Below are positions 10,901 to 23,580 of a DNA stretch of 64,000 nucleotides, in pieces (the first letter of the stretch is position 1; each line of letters starts with the position of its first letter). The DNA is from Straminergon stramineum. Taxonomy: Eukaryota > Streptophyta > Bryopsida > Hypnales > Calliergonaceae. The stretch lies in assembly GCA_963920665.1 (NCBI GenBank), contig OY987267.1, forward strand, positions 21,948,001-22,012,000, given 5' to 3'. A program made the translations under genes and the position numbers. The notes under the pieces are model-generated. The model made no database searches. It was given only the letters and a program-made list of their open reading frames with translations, and had not been told where the DNA came from.

Positions 10901-13900
10901 GTGGCAATGAAGGGTTGTTTGATCCTACAACCCCTTTCTTGGTGCATTAGGGGAGTTTGAGGGCTTTACAAGACAACAAGTTTCCAAGCTGTGGGGAATG
11001 CAGGAGCTACACCACTAATGGAGTCTAACTTGGCCGAGACCATGTTACATAAAAAAAAATTCAACTTTGTTTTTCATTTCAGAGTATATATATTTATTTA
11101 TATTGCTAACATTAGCCAATCATTCTTGAATAGCACAAGGAATAGGCAAGGGAACAACCGTAAAACGGCCCTCCCTTGCCCCTAAATCTCCTCTAAAGTC
11201 CATGGCGCCATTTACTAAGCATAATATTGGATATTGATTTAAATACCTTTTGTATTTTTTTTTAAGTGTTGAAGTGCAATAGATTCAAAATATTTCTTAA
11301 AAATTAGGCCTTAATGGTATAAAATGTATCAAATAAAATATAGGAATTTATTACATTTTAGCCCTCTAGTTTATTAAAATGAATATATTCTTTTCATAAT
11401 GTAATATCAAAATTTGACTTTTTCTTCTACTAAAGTACATCTAGAGATATGTTTCTTTATTTTATGTATAGTTTTATTTTCATAATTTTTCGAAATGAAT
11501 ATCAATAGGCACTAAGTATTAATTATGAATCAAAAAAATCTTTTTTTTCCTACACAAAAGTATATTTGAAATTCAAAAGTACAATCCCTATGTCCTTTAA
11601 ATATGATAAAAGGTTTCTTTAAAATATCAAAAGTAAACAATATTTATAGAAGATGGTATATATTTATACCTATAGAAATAAATAAAATGAAATTGAAATT
11701 TTTTCTGAAAATGCAATAATGCCAAAGTTGGCCTTCAAAATTTTTTAGTAAAGTCCTCACTTAGATTGGCTCCTTTTATTGTAAACATACCCTCTAGGAT
11801 CATGTGTATTGTTCTTTTTTTAGCAACAATTTCAATTACTCTTAGACAATGCCATTTGTTTAGCAAGATGCAACAAAGAAGGTGGTGCACTATTGTGAAT
11901 ATAAGTATGACGCCTTCCAAATTTCCACTCAATTTTTTTCTTGCTTTATTTAGTATTTAAGCTTCACTTTAGTATTTCAACTACTCTTGTTCTTATCTAA
12001 AATGTTTTCACCCCATGAGTATTCATTCATCTCCAACAAATGACGAATTAGACCAAGTGTAGGTCTTAAAGTATAGTCTACGTAGACCATATTTCTACTA
12101 GTCATTCACCAATGTCTGTGAACTTTATGAGGATGAAGAAGAAGACAAAGAATTTTTTTGTAGAAGCTCAACCAAAGAATAAAAAAGTCTAGGAAGAAAT
12201 GTGAGAAGAGATTTGAAAGCATGTACAAAAGAGCATGAGGTTGGATTGGGTTGCATCATGTAACCTTGTTGCATAAATATACTACTCTCTTAAAGAATTA
12301 AGGATCCTTGAATCCTTATTTCTTCAATGCTAAATTTACAATCTTATTTTTCTGCAAAGATTTTTCTCTTATTCATCTACTTATATTCTTTTGAGGAGAT
12401 TACTTGAATTCTAGATTTGTTTGTGAGGTAAATTCTATACATTCTAAATGATGACTTAATGTACACAATTGAGGATCTATGTACTCAAATGTGAGAAATA
12501 GAATATTTTAGCTCATAGCTAATTGAAAATTATGTGGGATGAATCTACTTCTAGCAATATACCATTTCTCTCAAATGGCAATATGTCATTAGAACTTGTA
12601 AATGTTGGTGTTAGCATAGGAATAAATTTGGTCAACTTTAGTATTGGTTGAAAATTATAAATTTGAGTAGGAAATGGTACCTTCCTTGAAATGGTTTCAT
12701 AACACCATGGAAACCTAAGTCTCTAAAAGTTTATTTATCTTGGATCTAAGGTACTCAAACATTGACTCTTATCCTAAACAATTGAGTTTTTAGTCCCATT
12801 TAAGAATCATCCATCATCCAATGCAATGAACAACAAACACATTTCATCCAATAAAGTCAACTACGAAAATTCATCTGAATCCATTCATCACCATTTAACC
12901 TTTTTAGACTCATTTATAGCCATATTTTCTATATTGAACCACAAAGATAGACATCTTATGGTGAATAGTTTCAAATTATTCACAAGCTTTCTTAAAAATA
13001 TTCAATGCTTGTTGCTCATTGCTCCCTACTCATACTTTTGCAACCATGTTACAAACTCTCATATTTTGTTATCAATCATCAAGAAAAGTGACGCTTTTTG
13101 GTCCAAATATAGGTGTTGCATTTGAGGTAGTGTTGACTATGGGTGTATACATCTTATGATGTCCCCAAATGTAGGATTATAGTATGCATTGTCATTCTGT
13201 CGATATTATTAGTTTTTTACTTTTTGAAATAGTGCCAAGATGGCGATCACTTAAAAGATTTGGTCAAAAGTATTATATTTTTACATCCATCCATCTTTTG
13301 GACCAAAAAATACTTTTCAAATCATATTCAAGCATTTTTTCATCCAAATTTGACGAATTCATCCTCATTTTAAATAGAGATGGGAAATTTTTGGTGAAAA
13401 AAGATTACTTTATTTTGGCAAAAAATAGACAATTATTTGAAAATGGTGCAATCTAGCCCCGTGGTGCCAAAAAAAAAGGGTTGGTATGTATGTGTGTGTG
13501 TGTATATATATAGGAGAGATGGACCATATTCTAACCCTTCTCTAGATTTTTGACCATGAAAATCTATGTATTTAAACATCTTCGATATATTTCCATTTCA
13601 TTCAAACTTCCCTTTTAAGGGATCTAATTACACTATTCTTTCAAATTGCTTGTTGTCATATTTGTATTTTGCATAATGTGAAATAGAATTGGTATTTTTG
13701 TCATGCATAAGTGATATGGATTTTTTATGCAATTTCAATCAAGCATGCAAAATTTATAGTTCAAAAAAATAAGATTCTAATTCTAGTGAATTTTTAATTT
13801 AATTTTCATGACTATTCATGATAGTTGGTTGAAAACTATTGGCGATGAAATTTTAAAGCTCCAATTGTATAGGTATGTAGGAAACATTGGTATGCACATC

Positions 13901-14475
13901 TTTTATGATATAAAAAAGTCATTGAATTCATTGATTTGGGTGTCATGTGCCAAATTCTATAGATATATTATAGATGTTCTTTGGTATTGTGTTATTCAAA
14001 TTTATTGTTGTTGTAAATTTTGTAACTAGATTTTGGCACATTATTGTACTATCATACTCAAATGTACAAGCCAACTATAATGGGAGGGTCAAATAAAAAA
14101 ATATAGTTACAACACTAAATATCTAGTTACAAAACTAATATGTGACATTACAATGTAGATTAAAATTTTGTTACTTAATGGCATTCTTTTTAACAAAAAA
14201 AGTGCATATGATGTTTCCTACATACTAATATAATTGTATTTAAGTTAATCACCAATAATTTTCAATCAATTTTAAAATTTAATTGTGAAAATTAAACGAA
14301 AAATGCATCTAAAGTAGAGTTTGGAATTTTGAACTTAAAATTTGGTGTACTTGATTGAGTTTTTGTAAGAATGCAATGTGAAGTATACATAGTAAAAATG
14401 CCAATTGTCTTTTACATAATGCAAAATTTGTATCATACAATAGATAGTTTATAAAATAATTGTATCATTTTTATT
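10901..14475. other. AT-rich stretch with no supported gene
   Basis: Frames up to about 100 codons exist at 12826-13125 and 13184-13456 but have biased, low-complexity composition and no family resemblance. No termini of a transposon recognised. Confidence 0.6.
13485..13512. repeat. (TG)n(TA)n microsatellite
   Basis: GTATGTGTGTGTGTGTATAT-type run next to a poly-A tract. Confidence 0.8.
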
Positions 14476-14479
14476 AACA

Positions 14480-14972
14480 TGTGCCAATCATGATTCATCT
14501 TATTCAGAATGTAGGCCAAGATTCTATAACTAAGTCTGTAATCAAGTATAACGTGTCAATTATGAACCATCTTATTCAAAATGTGGGAAAAGATTCTATG
14601 ACTACTATAATCAAATATGATGTGCTAGCCATGAGCTATCTTATTCAAAATGTGGGAAAAGATTCTATGACTACTATAATCAAATATGATGTGCCAGCCA
14701 CGAGCTATCTTATTCAAAATGTGGGAAAAGATTCTATGACTACTGTAATCAAATATGATGTGCCAGCCATGAGCTATCTTATTCAAAGCGTAGGATAAGA
14801 TTTGATCACTATTGTAATAAAGTATAATGTGCCAATCATGAGCTATCTTCTTCAGAATGTAGGACAAGATTCTATCACTACTGTAATTAAGTATAATGTG
14901 CCAATCATGGACTATCTTATTTGGAATGAAGGACAAGATTTCATCACTGTTGTAAAACTTGTAATCAAGTAT
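14480..14972. repeat. 69-bp minisatellite, about 7 copies
   Basis: Units of 69 bp start near 14482, 14551, 14620, 14689, 14758, 14828 and 14897. The core reads TATTCAAAATGTGGGAAAAG then TTCTATGACTACT. Because 69 is a multiple of three, reading frames stay open across units on both strands: a 105-codon plus-strand frame with a 23-residue repeat and a 128-codon minus-strand frame. The central units are most alike and the outer ones diverge, the usual pattern of a decaying array. Confidence 0.9.
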
Positions 14973-17352
14973 AAGACCAGTTTTGTATTTTGCCCATGTT
15001 TCTTCTTTCAACTTGCATGTCTCTTGTTCTATTACTCTAATGCTTCATTACTTTGATGATTTGTATCTCCTAGGATATAATTGATTTAGAAGCATATGAT
15101 TCACTCTATTGATTTATCTATAATATTCATTTCTTAATGTAACACCAAAAAATCAAGTTGTAATTTTACATCAATTGATTTTCATCTTTTAATCTCTATA
15201 TTGCTTGTTAAGAAACTTTGACGATTGATTTAATCAGAGATTTTAGTTTTTACAAATACAATACAAGTATTCTATAATGGTAGAGATATTTCATTACAAT
15301 TTTATACACACACACTTTTAGGACTTGAGAAATTGAAACACAAGATGGATGACTATTAGAATAACTCCCAAAATAACTCTATTCAATTCTATAAATTTAG
15401 AGCAATATAGGAAATTAAAAATAATTGACATCAATGTAAGAAAATTTACAAAATATTCAGATAGCAATGGAATTGGCTCTTTATGGTGAAACTCTAAGCT
15501 TTGAATTGACCTTGCAGTGTATTTAAACAAGAACTTGATTGGTCAATAAATTTAAATTTACAATTTTAAGAGGAAAGTTTTAGTATAATATCAATGAGGT
15601 AGAATTAGGCTAGAAATAGAATAAGTATCCTATTCCTTAAGACTTAGCATAAGTTAGTATAAATAAATGCATTGATATTTTACAAGTCAGCATAAGTTTT
15701 TTGCTTCAATATTTTAGGGACTTGAAGTACTTGTTTACATTTATTCAAAGCACCACAAATTTACAATAAGATTGTTGAGCCCATTGAGAATGGGATGATT
15801 GGATTTTATGATATTTTCATATTTGAATACATTTCTGAATTTATATCTAAATACATGTGAAGAATGAAACAACAATTGAAATTATATGTATTTCAATAAT
15901 TTATGGATTTCTTAAGAATTTTAAAAATGTGTTATATAAATTGTCTACAAGAGTCTTTGACTAATTGGTCCCCCCAAAATTAAAATGGATCTATAGTGGT
16001 CACAAGTACTCACCTAAATTGTTAATAATAATAATTTTTAAATGGCCACAACATCAAGGCTCTAAAATAGCCACTTTTGTGACAATTTGCATGTGATCCA
16101 ATACTAAGGTAGTACTAGAAATTCCTTTGTGATTGTAAGGTCTTTCCAACCCTATCACTTCAAACTTTTATTGTGCCTACTACAATAAATAAACTCATTT
16201 TAGCTCCTATTCTTTATTGAAGAATGATGATTTAAGGTTGAATACATGCTATCAATGGGTCATTTCTTAACTTATTAGATTGAAAAAATATCAACAATAG
16301 ACTCATCTACCTTCGGGTATGTAAATACTAGTTAGACAAATGATTTTTTATTTATTTATTGGTTGGAAGAGAAAGTAGCAAGGCCTTAGTTTTACTTAAT
16401 CTAGAAATGACCAGTCAATCATTCTACAATCAACATTCAATTTTAGGCACCATTTTCAAACAAGAAAAAATCTCATTTGTAAATTTTTTCTATGCATATT
16501 AGAGTTGAATACCTTTGAATTTTTTTTCAAATTGATATTGTTGTGGGTGAAATAGCACAAAATGTTCAATATTGTCCATTGAACATAATTTTTGTATTAG
16601 AAGAAAGTATAAATATTTGTAGCCTTAAATCTTTTTCCATTGAGCATAAATCATTTGAAACTATAATTGTAGCCATTTATAAAGGAAATAGGTTCTACAA
16701 AAAGTTGTGTTTCAATGAATTTTCAAAAGAGATTTGAAAAAGATCTCTAACTATATTTTGAAATTTAACCATATCCACAATTTCTAATCTTGATGCAAAC
16801 ATCAAAAAGGTTGAAGAAGTCATATTTTATAAAACCTCTTGTACTCCTTGGGCATTTAAGCTACATGATCAATGTTATTTTTGTTTTCTTTACAATAACA
16901 TTAATTAAGCTTCCAAATGGAAAAAAGAATCTACTTCCATATCTATAGGAGTTGAAAATAATCATCAAAGAAGTTTTAAAGAAGACAACAAAATACATCA
17001 ATAGATAAACAAAGGTTACATTTTAGAGAGATAATCATTCATTTTGAAAGCTACTATTGCATTATTGACTTTTAGCTTGAAAATAAACTTTCTATTTATA
17101 CTTTGGATTGAGAAATCATAGTGATTCTTTCTTGGAACCAAAATCAAGTGTGATCTATGTAAAACTATTTGCACCCGAATTTATTATGTAGATTTTTTTT
17201 AAGTGTTACTAATATTACCTTAAAACCCTTCACTATAAGATGTCTTCGATTTCACACTTGGTAGATGGTCGTAAAGTAATATAGTCTCTTTAGAAAAATT
17301 TCCAATCCTTATAAAGACAATTCAATGATGCACCTATCATCATCATCATACT
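14973..17352. other. AT-rich stretch with no supported gene
   Basis: Nothing recognised beyond short open frames in AT-rich DNA. Confidence 0.6.
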
Positions 17353-18094
17353 AAAATCACAGTGACCACTATAATATCACATATTAGACTATGTGGTATT
17401 ATAGAAATAAAATAGGGTTTAAAAATGGTCATTGAGGCAAGGTGATATTAGAGAGGATCGACAAAGTGATATTAGGAGGTGTAATTTTGATTGCTTTTTT
17501 TGGCTTCAAACTTCATTGTTCTTCTACAATTTCATGATTTTGTGAGATTTGAACTTTCATGCTTTCAATGTTCTATTGCTATTACTATATGATTTGGAAA
17601 ATTTGTTGGATTGAAGCAATTTGAGATTCCACAACAATTCATGTATTCACAAAGTGTTTGAAATTCGCAAATTTGTCATTTCAAGTCTTCAATTTTAGTC
17701 ACCATTGTTTGTGAGGCAAGAACTTTATCAAGTGGTGGTGTTCAAGTATTCAATTGAGTTCAACAATACCTCCAAGGTACCCAATTTTTTTTACATTTAC
17801 TTTGAGCAAATTTGACTTCAAGTATAGATTGTTTGTTTGAATATTGAGCTTTGTTTGAGCAATTTGAGCTTCATTTGAACAATTTTAATGTAATTTGAGT
17901 CTCAATCTAATAGTTTGATCTATGTAGATGGGAATTTGAAGCCCAAAAAAGCAATCAAAATCACACCTCTTTAATATCACTCTATCACTCCTCTCTAATA
18001 TCACTTCATCTCAATAGCCATTTCTAAACCCTATTCTATTTCTGTAATATCACATAGTCTGAATATGTGATATTAAAAAGGTCACTGTGATTTT
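17353..18094. mobile_element. 742-bp element with ~160-bp terminal inverted repeats
   Basis: The left arm (17353-17510) and right arm (17935-18094) are imperfect inverse copies. Both start AAAATCACAGTGACC and finish in GATTGC-T-rich sequence followed by GCTTCAAA or its variant. The motif GTGATATTA recurs inside each arm. There is no open frame of note in the core. The long inverted arms resemble Mutator-like non-autonomous elements, but no clean 9-bp duplication is visible, so the superfamily is left open. It sits about 0.7 kb upstream of the Helitron remnant. Confidence 0.7.
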
Positions 18095-18777
18095 GAGCTT
18101 CATTTGAGCAATTTGGGTCAAATTTCGTCAATGTGATCTAACCTAATTTTAATAGTTCGACCTAATTAAAGCCTAATTTGAACAACTTGAGTATTTGTTT
18201 GAGCTTCATTTGAACAAATCGAAGCAAACTTGAACAATTTAATCTAATTTTGATAGTATGACTTAATGTGAGCAATTTGACCTAACTTTTGCAATAGGCT
18301 CTAAAATCCAAAATTTTATTGTTGAATATATTTTGATGAATATTTTGATGTGCAATGGATTTTAGGAGACAAAGCATTCGGAACGAAGTAAAGCATATTC
18401 AAGGGGTGCAAATTTTTAGAGTGCAAGTTATATAGGTGCAATTCCCAACCTATTTTTCTATGATTGTACCCTTCACAAAGTTTCTACCCTTCACGGATTT
18501 TAGGGTTTATTGTTTGGATTTAATCCTACTTTAAACCCTTATTTTTTATAATTTTGGATTTCAATTTTAAACTTTCTTCTTTTTAGTAGTTTTGTTTTAC
18601 AAAGTTTTCACCTTTAACAAATTTAAGGGTTTTAGGATTTAGGGTTTTTATTATCTTCTTCTAAATTTGTTTTTAGTGATTTTGTACTGTAAAGTTTCAT
18701 TGTTATAGAGTTTGGGGTTTAGGATTTTTTGATGAATTTAAAGGTTTAGGATTTATTATTGTCATCACTCTTAGATT
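18095..18777. repeat. TTTGAGC/AATTTGA-rich leader upstream of the Helitron frame
   Basis: Units like GAGCTTCATTTGAGCAATTT recur here and also inside the adjacent 742-bp element (about 17820-17930). The part from 18440 is TTTAGGGTTT-rich. It may include the 5' part of the Helitron, but no TC-type 5' end could be fixed. Confidence 0.4.
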
Positions 18778-21271
18778 GTGACTCAGGCTTTGTCTACAAT
18801 TGATGACTATGTAGATGTCCATATTGATGGTGTTAGATCCATGTGCATCCAATGTCAAAAATGTTTAGTATTTTATTTTAGGAAGGAAAAGGCGACAATT
18901 TGTTGTTACAATGGCAAAGTTATTAGTGGACATGTCAACCATCCTATTGTCCATCCAATGCTCCATGAACTTTTCATGGACAAGACACCCAACTCTCGAG
19001 GATTTCTAAAATCCATTAGAAAATATAATCAAGCCTTTGCATTTATAAGTATGCATAGTAAGTTTCAGTCTAGCCAAGTCGAGGGTCAAGGGTTGTATAT
19101 TTTTTGTGTAAATAGAGACTTATGCCATCATATTGAAAATTTAGAGCCCAAAATAGATCATAGTGCAAGATTTGCACAAATTTACTTTTGGGATGATGAT
19201 TTGCAAACGGATTTGCGCATGGAGATCTTTGATGATCTTCATTGTGACACCGTTAACAACATCCAAGAGGTTTTAGAATCGATAAATGCATTAGTTCGTG
19301 GTTTCAAGTCTTCATGTCATGTTCTTATAGGGGAACAAAATGTGGGACTTCGTATCTCCGGTGAGACTCTTAACAATGAAGATCATCGTCAATACAATCG
19401 ACCTATTGTTCTAGAGATTGTTGTTGTTGTTTTGTATGAATAATACATGGCATCTGGTTGAGATATTATTCTTCACCAACATGGTGGAAATTTACAATGG
19501 ATAAGGGAAATTCATCCAGCTTATGATGCTTTATCCTATCCTTTGTTGTTTCTACAAGGTTGATGTGGATGGTCACCTATTTTTAAAGCAAATATTGGAG
19601 TGACTTTAAAGTCATTTGTCCAATATATGTTTCAAAAGTGGCTTGAGTTTAATGTATTACAGAGGGCTGGTAGGTTATTTCAACAATATGTAGTAGGTTA
19701 GTATTTATGTGTAGAACATGAAAATTTGCTTTTCATTAGGCAACATCAAGCAGAACTTTGAGCAGAATGCTATCAAGGGATTGTAGATGCTTTGTAGGAA
19801 GACAATAGAGCATGCATTGGACGTTGCATTGTTGTACCTACAACATTCATTGGATCCCCTAGATACATACAAAAACTCTTCCATGACAGTATGGTTTTGG
19901 TTACAGTTTTAGGCAAATTGTATTTGTTTATAACAATGACGTGTAATCCGAGTTGGTCTGAGATCATTGATGAGCTTGAGCCAAATCAAAGTCTTTCTGA
20001 TCATCTAGATATTGTTGCGCGTGTCTTTGAGCTTAAATTAAGAGCAATGATGAACAAAATCACAAAAAATAATGTGTTGGAGGAGACAATTGTTATTTGT
20101 TACACTATTGAGTTTCAAAAGCGTGGTCTCCCCCACGCTCACATTCTTTTGTGTTTAAAAAATAAGGTTAACAATTGTGACCTTGTAGATAGAGTTGTAT
20201 GTGTTGAAATTCCACATTTAGATAGGCAACCACAATTTTATGTCGTGGTTGCTAAGCACATGATGCACGGTTCATGTGGTTTGGATAATGTCAATTGTTC
20301 ATGCATGGAGGATGAAAAATGCTCTAAACATTATCCAATGCAAACTCGAGATACCACTGAGATAGATGGTAAAGGTCACATTTTGTATTGTTGCCGAAAT
20401 CAGGATCGGTATGTAGAAAAACGCACCCGTGGTCAAATTGTTCATTTGGACAATCAATGGGGTGTGCCATACAACCTATATTTAGTAGGACATTTTAATT
20501 GTCATATTAATGTGGAGGTTTGTAGTTCAATAATAACTGTCAAACAACCTCCATAAATATATTTTCAAGGGTCCAAATCATGTCAAATACCTCCATAAAT
20601 ATATTTTCAAAGGTCCAAATTGTGTCAAATACCTCCATAAATATATTTTCAAGGATCCAGATTGTGGTTTTGAAACCAACAACAAGAGTCATAGTATTTG
20701 TTGTTTATTTGTTCATCTTCTCGATCAACAATTTGTTGCTTTTCAGGAAGGAACATCTTTGCAATTAGTGATTGATCAAAATACTGAGACTAAACTTACA
20801 AAGTTTTTTGAATTCAATTGGCGCATTCGCACTTTGATTGCTTCTGGTAATCAAGGCAATCACATGTTTCTTTGATATATGAATCTTCTACTCCACTATA
20901 AATGTGATGCAAAGAAAAACATGTGGGAAAGAAGACAATGCAAAGTAAAAGTTTTTGGTAGGGTGAACATGGTTCCCGTAGGTACCAAATTATTTTACTT
21001 GTGTTTGTTGTTGACTCATGTTGAGGCACCAACTTCGTTTGATGATCTATTTTGTTTTCAAGATGCGATACATCCAACATACAAAGTTGCTTGCATTGCA
21101 AGAGGGCTTTTGCAAGACGATGTTGAATGGGACAATTGTCTTCTAGAGGCAACTATCATTGCATTGCTTAAACAAATTCGACTGTTGTTTGTAACGCTTC
21201 TTGTGTTTGGACAACTATTGGATCCTCTTAGCTTGTTGAGGAGACATCTTGATGCTATGTCTAATAATTGA
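18778..21271 (+). pseudogene. Helitron Rep (HUH endonuclease) half, decayed
   Basis: The frame from 18778 to about 20545 is that of a plant Helitron Rep/helicase. The N-terminal part carries CCYNGKV and IRKYNQAFAF, ending RQYNRP (about 19390-19405). The Rep core shows MTCNPSWSEI (about 19936) and EFQKRGLPHAHILL, with the HxH metal-binding pair at 20134-20142. The frame is broken by stops at 19441, 19459, 19561, 19699, 19759 and 19792. A 1-bp insertion near 20545 then shifts the reading into the tyrosine motif. Downstream, FEFN (near 20810) and APTSFDDL through GLLQDDVEWDNCL (about 21030-21145) are the usual linker before the helicase. Intact proteins of this type nick and join DNA in rolling-circle transposition; this copy cannot make a full protein. 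The helicase half resumes at 23581. The first codon of the original gene is not determinable. Confidence 0.9.
20548..20668 (+). repeat. Triplicated 42-bp unit over the Helitron Rep tyrosine motif
   Basis: Three head-to-tail copies start at 20548, 20590 and 20632 with a period of exactly 42 bp (14 codons). In the Rep frame each copy reads as KYLHKYIFKG or a near variant; the first has lost its leading KY to the frameshift. This is the place of the paired-tyrosine motif that cleaves DNA in Helitron Reps. The in-frame period keeps the protein phase, so the duplication itself would not disrupt translation. Confidence 0.85.
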
Positions 21272-21299
21272 CGCAATGATCAAAACCATTATAGCAAAG

Positions 21300-21950
21300 T
21301 GATTCTATCTATAGATTTATACACAATCAACTCTATAATGTCATATCTCCATAATGTGTGATATTACAGAAATCTGAGACCTCTGTAATGTCACAGATTC
21401 AACTTCTGTGATATTAAAGAGGTATTGGATTTCTGTAATATCACAAAGTACGTAGATGTGATATTACAGAATATATTGATAAAGAGCTGTTGAAGGTAGG
21501 TGATATTAGAGAGTATTGATAGAGTGATATTAAAGAGGTCACATTTTGAATGGTTCTTTTGGCTACAAACTTGAGGTTTTTTCACAATTTTGTGAGTTTC
21601 AAACTTTTATAAGTTGAATGTACTACTATCATTGCCAAATGATTTGCAAAATTTGTTGAGTCCAAGCAATGTTGAATTCTACAACACTTCATGTATTCAC
21701 GAAGTTTTTGAAATTTCTCATTTCAATCTTCAATTTTGAGTTTTGGGTTGTTTACAAGATATGAATTTCATCAAGTAGTGGTGTTCAAACACTCAATTGA
21801 GCTCCAAGGTACACAAAATTTCTCAACAATCATTTTGAGCAAATTTCACTTCAAGTTTGCATTAATGGTTTGAAATTTGAACTTTCAATGAACAATTAGA
21901 GTTTGATTAGAGTCTCAATCTAATAGTTTGACCTATTTAGAGTCTAATTA
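21300..21950. mobile_element. Truncated second copy of the long-inverted-repeat element
   Basis: Sequence at about 21490-21590 matches the inner part of the left arm of the 17.35-kb element (GTGATATTAGAGAG, then GGTTCTTTTGGC-ACAAACTT). The following 350 bp match its core, including TCTCAATCTAATAGTTTGA. The right arm is missing. The left end is expanded into nested hairpins: TTCTGTAATATCACA at about 21430 pairs with TGTGATATTACAGAA at about 21456, and CCTCTGTAAT-GTCACAGA pairs with its neighbour downstream. Confidence 0.6.
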
Positions 21951-22975
21951 GAAATGGGGGTGTACTTTCCTGGTGTACTTTCATGATGCACTTCAAGGCC
22001 TATGAGTGCATCTAATTGTCATCATGAAATCCTAATTTGCTCAATGGCCAAGATCAGCACGACGCAATCATTGACAATTGTTTATTTTTTAAAGAGAAGA
22101 TCAATGGCTAGGTCAGGTGGCCAATTTTTTCTTGAGATGTGATGGCTAAAGTTTTTCTTAGCGGGGTCAGGAAGCATGGCGAAGGAGACTGCATGTTTTC
22201 AAGTGATAGTAATGCATGAGTAGTACAACAAGAAATTTATTTTAAGGTTAGGAAGTATCCAAAGCTATGTAATTTCGAATTGCGGAAGTCAGTGGATTAT
22301 GTAAACTGAGAGTTGATTTGCTTGGATTCAAGTAACTAAAATCTGGGCTCTCACAAGTCTTTGAGATACGTTCCTTTGATTCTAGCACTCTTTGCGTGAA
22401 TATCTACTTCATATTCATTTGCTTGGGATCTCAACAATCTTGGTTCTCTTAATGTTTTCATATTTTTGGTTTACTTGTTGAAGTATTGAAGAGTAGAGAT
22501 AACCATATTTGCAATTTTAGTAACCAATTTGACTTACAAACATAATTTGTTTATAAAAAAGAGTGAATATGATTTTGAATTGCCAATAGGTTTGACTAAG
22601 GCTGTTTATACAATTTTGCAGGGCTTCTTCTCACGTTTGTAGTGGAGCCAGGCTCTGAGGGGGTCAATTCGCCTTGACTGGTAATCCTATTGGTGGTGGT
22701 TGAGTCCACCAAGGCTCCTACCGCAGGTTGGCTAGTGGATCCTGTTGGATCAGACCGGCACTGACATTTGTACCGCCTTAAAATGGTTGCGACAAGGTAA
22801 GGTAAGGGAATCACCAAGAGCGGCATTGTTGTGATTTACAATAAAAGATCAATCAAAGATGGCATGTATAAATGTTATGGCACCTTTGTTTGTAGAGTGA
22901 TTTCAGTTTGAATGTAAGGTATGGAAATGGGGCTCACAATGTATGACGTGAAGTAGGTTGATAATCCAACTTTTG

Positions 22976-23215
22976 AAGAGGAAGTGACTGAAGAAGGAGG
23001 AACAATGATTGCAAGAGAAGGAACAACAACTAACAATTTAACTTTTGAAGAGGAAGTGACTGAAAGAGGAGGTGTAGTGATGGGAGGAGGAGGAGCCCAA
23101 AAAGTACCTCTTCAACGTTCAAGACACAAGCGTTATAGTTAGATGGAAGGAAGAGGAGGAGCCCAAAAGATATCTCTTCAATGTTCAAAATGCAAGTGTT
23201 ACAATAGGATGGAAA
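22976..23215. repeat. Two imperfect direct duplications inside the Helitron-splitting block
   Basis: A roughly 40-bp unit beginning ACTTTTGAAGAGGAAGTGAC occurs at about 22970 and again at about 23040. A unit of about 60 bp containing GGAGGAGGAGCCCAAAA occurs near 23090 and again near 23150. On the plus strand the first unit reads as an acidic peptide (TFEEEVTE) and the second as basic. It may be a relic of a captured or retroelement coding segment. I do not recognise it. Confidence 0.5.
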
Positions 23216-23580
23216 GTTGGACCATAGCCTTAGTGATAGAAAAGCATCTATTCGAACGTGATTATGTGCGTTTAATCATAAATGAACAACTCATTCAATA
23301 TGGGATTCAGATAACTGAAACTGTTGTTACAACCAGGAAGTATTGATTGTTATAAACTATGTAAATGATTCTATTTATAAAATTGTGATTGGATTATTTG
23401 TTTCTTTCAAGAAACTAGGTTGAGAGTCTTGGAAAATTTGTTGTATTTTGTAAGACCTTTTTTGCTTGCCTTATGCAAGTTGAGGCAAATGAGTACAAGG
23501 ACGGTGGTTTGTAGTGATACACCTCTTGTCAATTATAATCCTTAGATAAACGCATTGTAGATTTTTTTGACATTCAAGAT

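Larger units (their letters stand above)
21272..23580. mobile_element. 2.3-kb block interrupting the Helitron
   Basis: The Rep homology stops near 21271 and helicase homology resumes near 23581, so most of this DNA is foreign to the Helitron open frame or very eroded. It contains a truncated copy of the long-inverted-repeat element (about 21300-21950), an unrecognised GC-richer stretch (about 22610-22830) and direct duplications (about 22980-23215). A short stretch at about 23220-23330 could still be eroded Helitron linker. No TSD or clear termini define a single insertion. Confidence 0.5.

Noticed and set aside
12826..13456. Two adjacent frames of 99 and 90 codons.
   Set aside because: Low-complexity, AT-driven composition, different phases, and no splice or family support.
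14625..15011. 128-codon minus-strand frame of repeated peptides.
   Set aside because: It is the reverse face of the 69-bp minisatellite; the plus strand is equally open.
22596..22826. 76-codon minus-strand frame in the Helitron-splitting block.
   Set aside because: GC-richer but without any recognisable motif on either strand; kept only as part of the block description.
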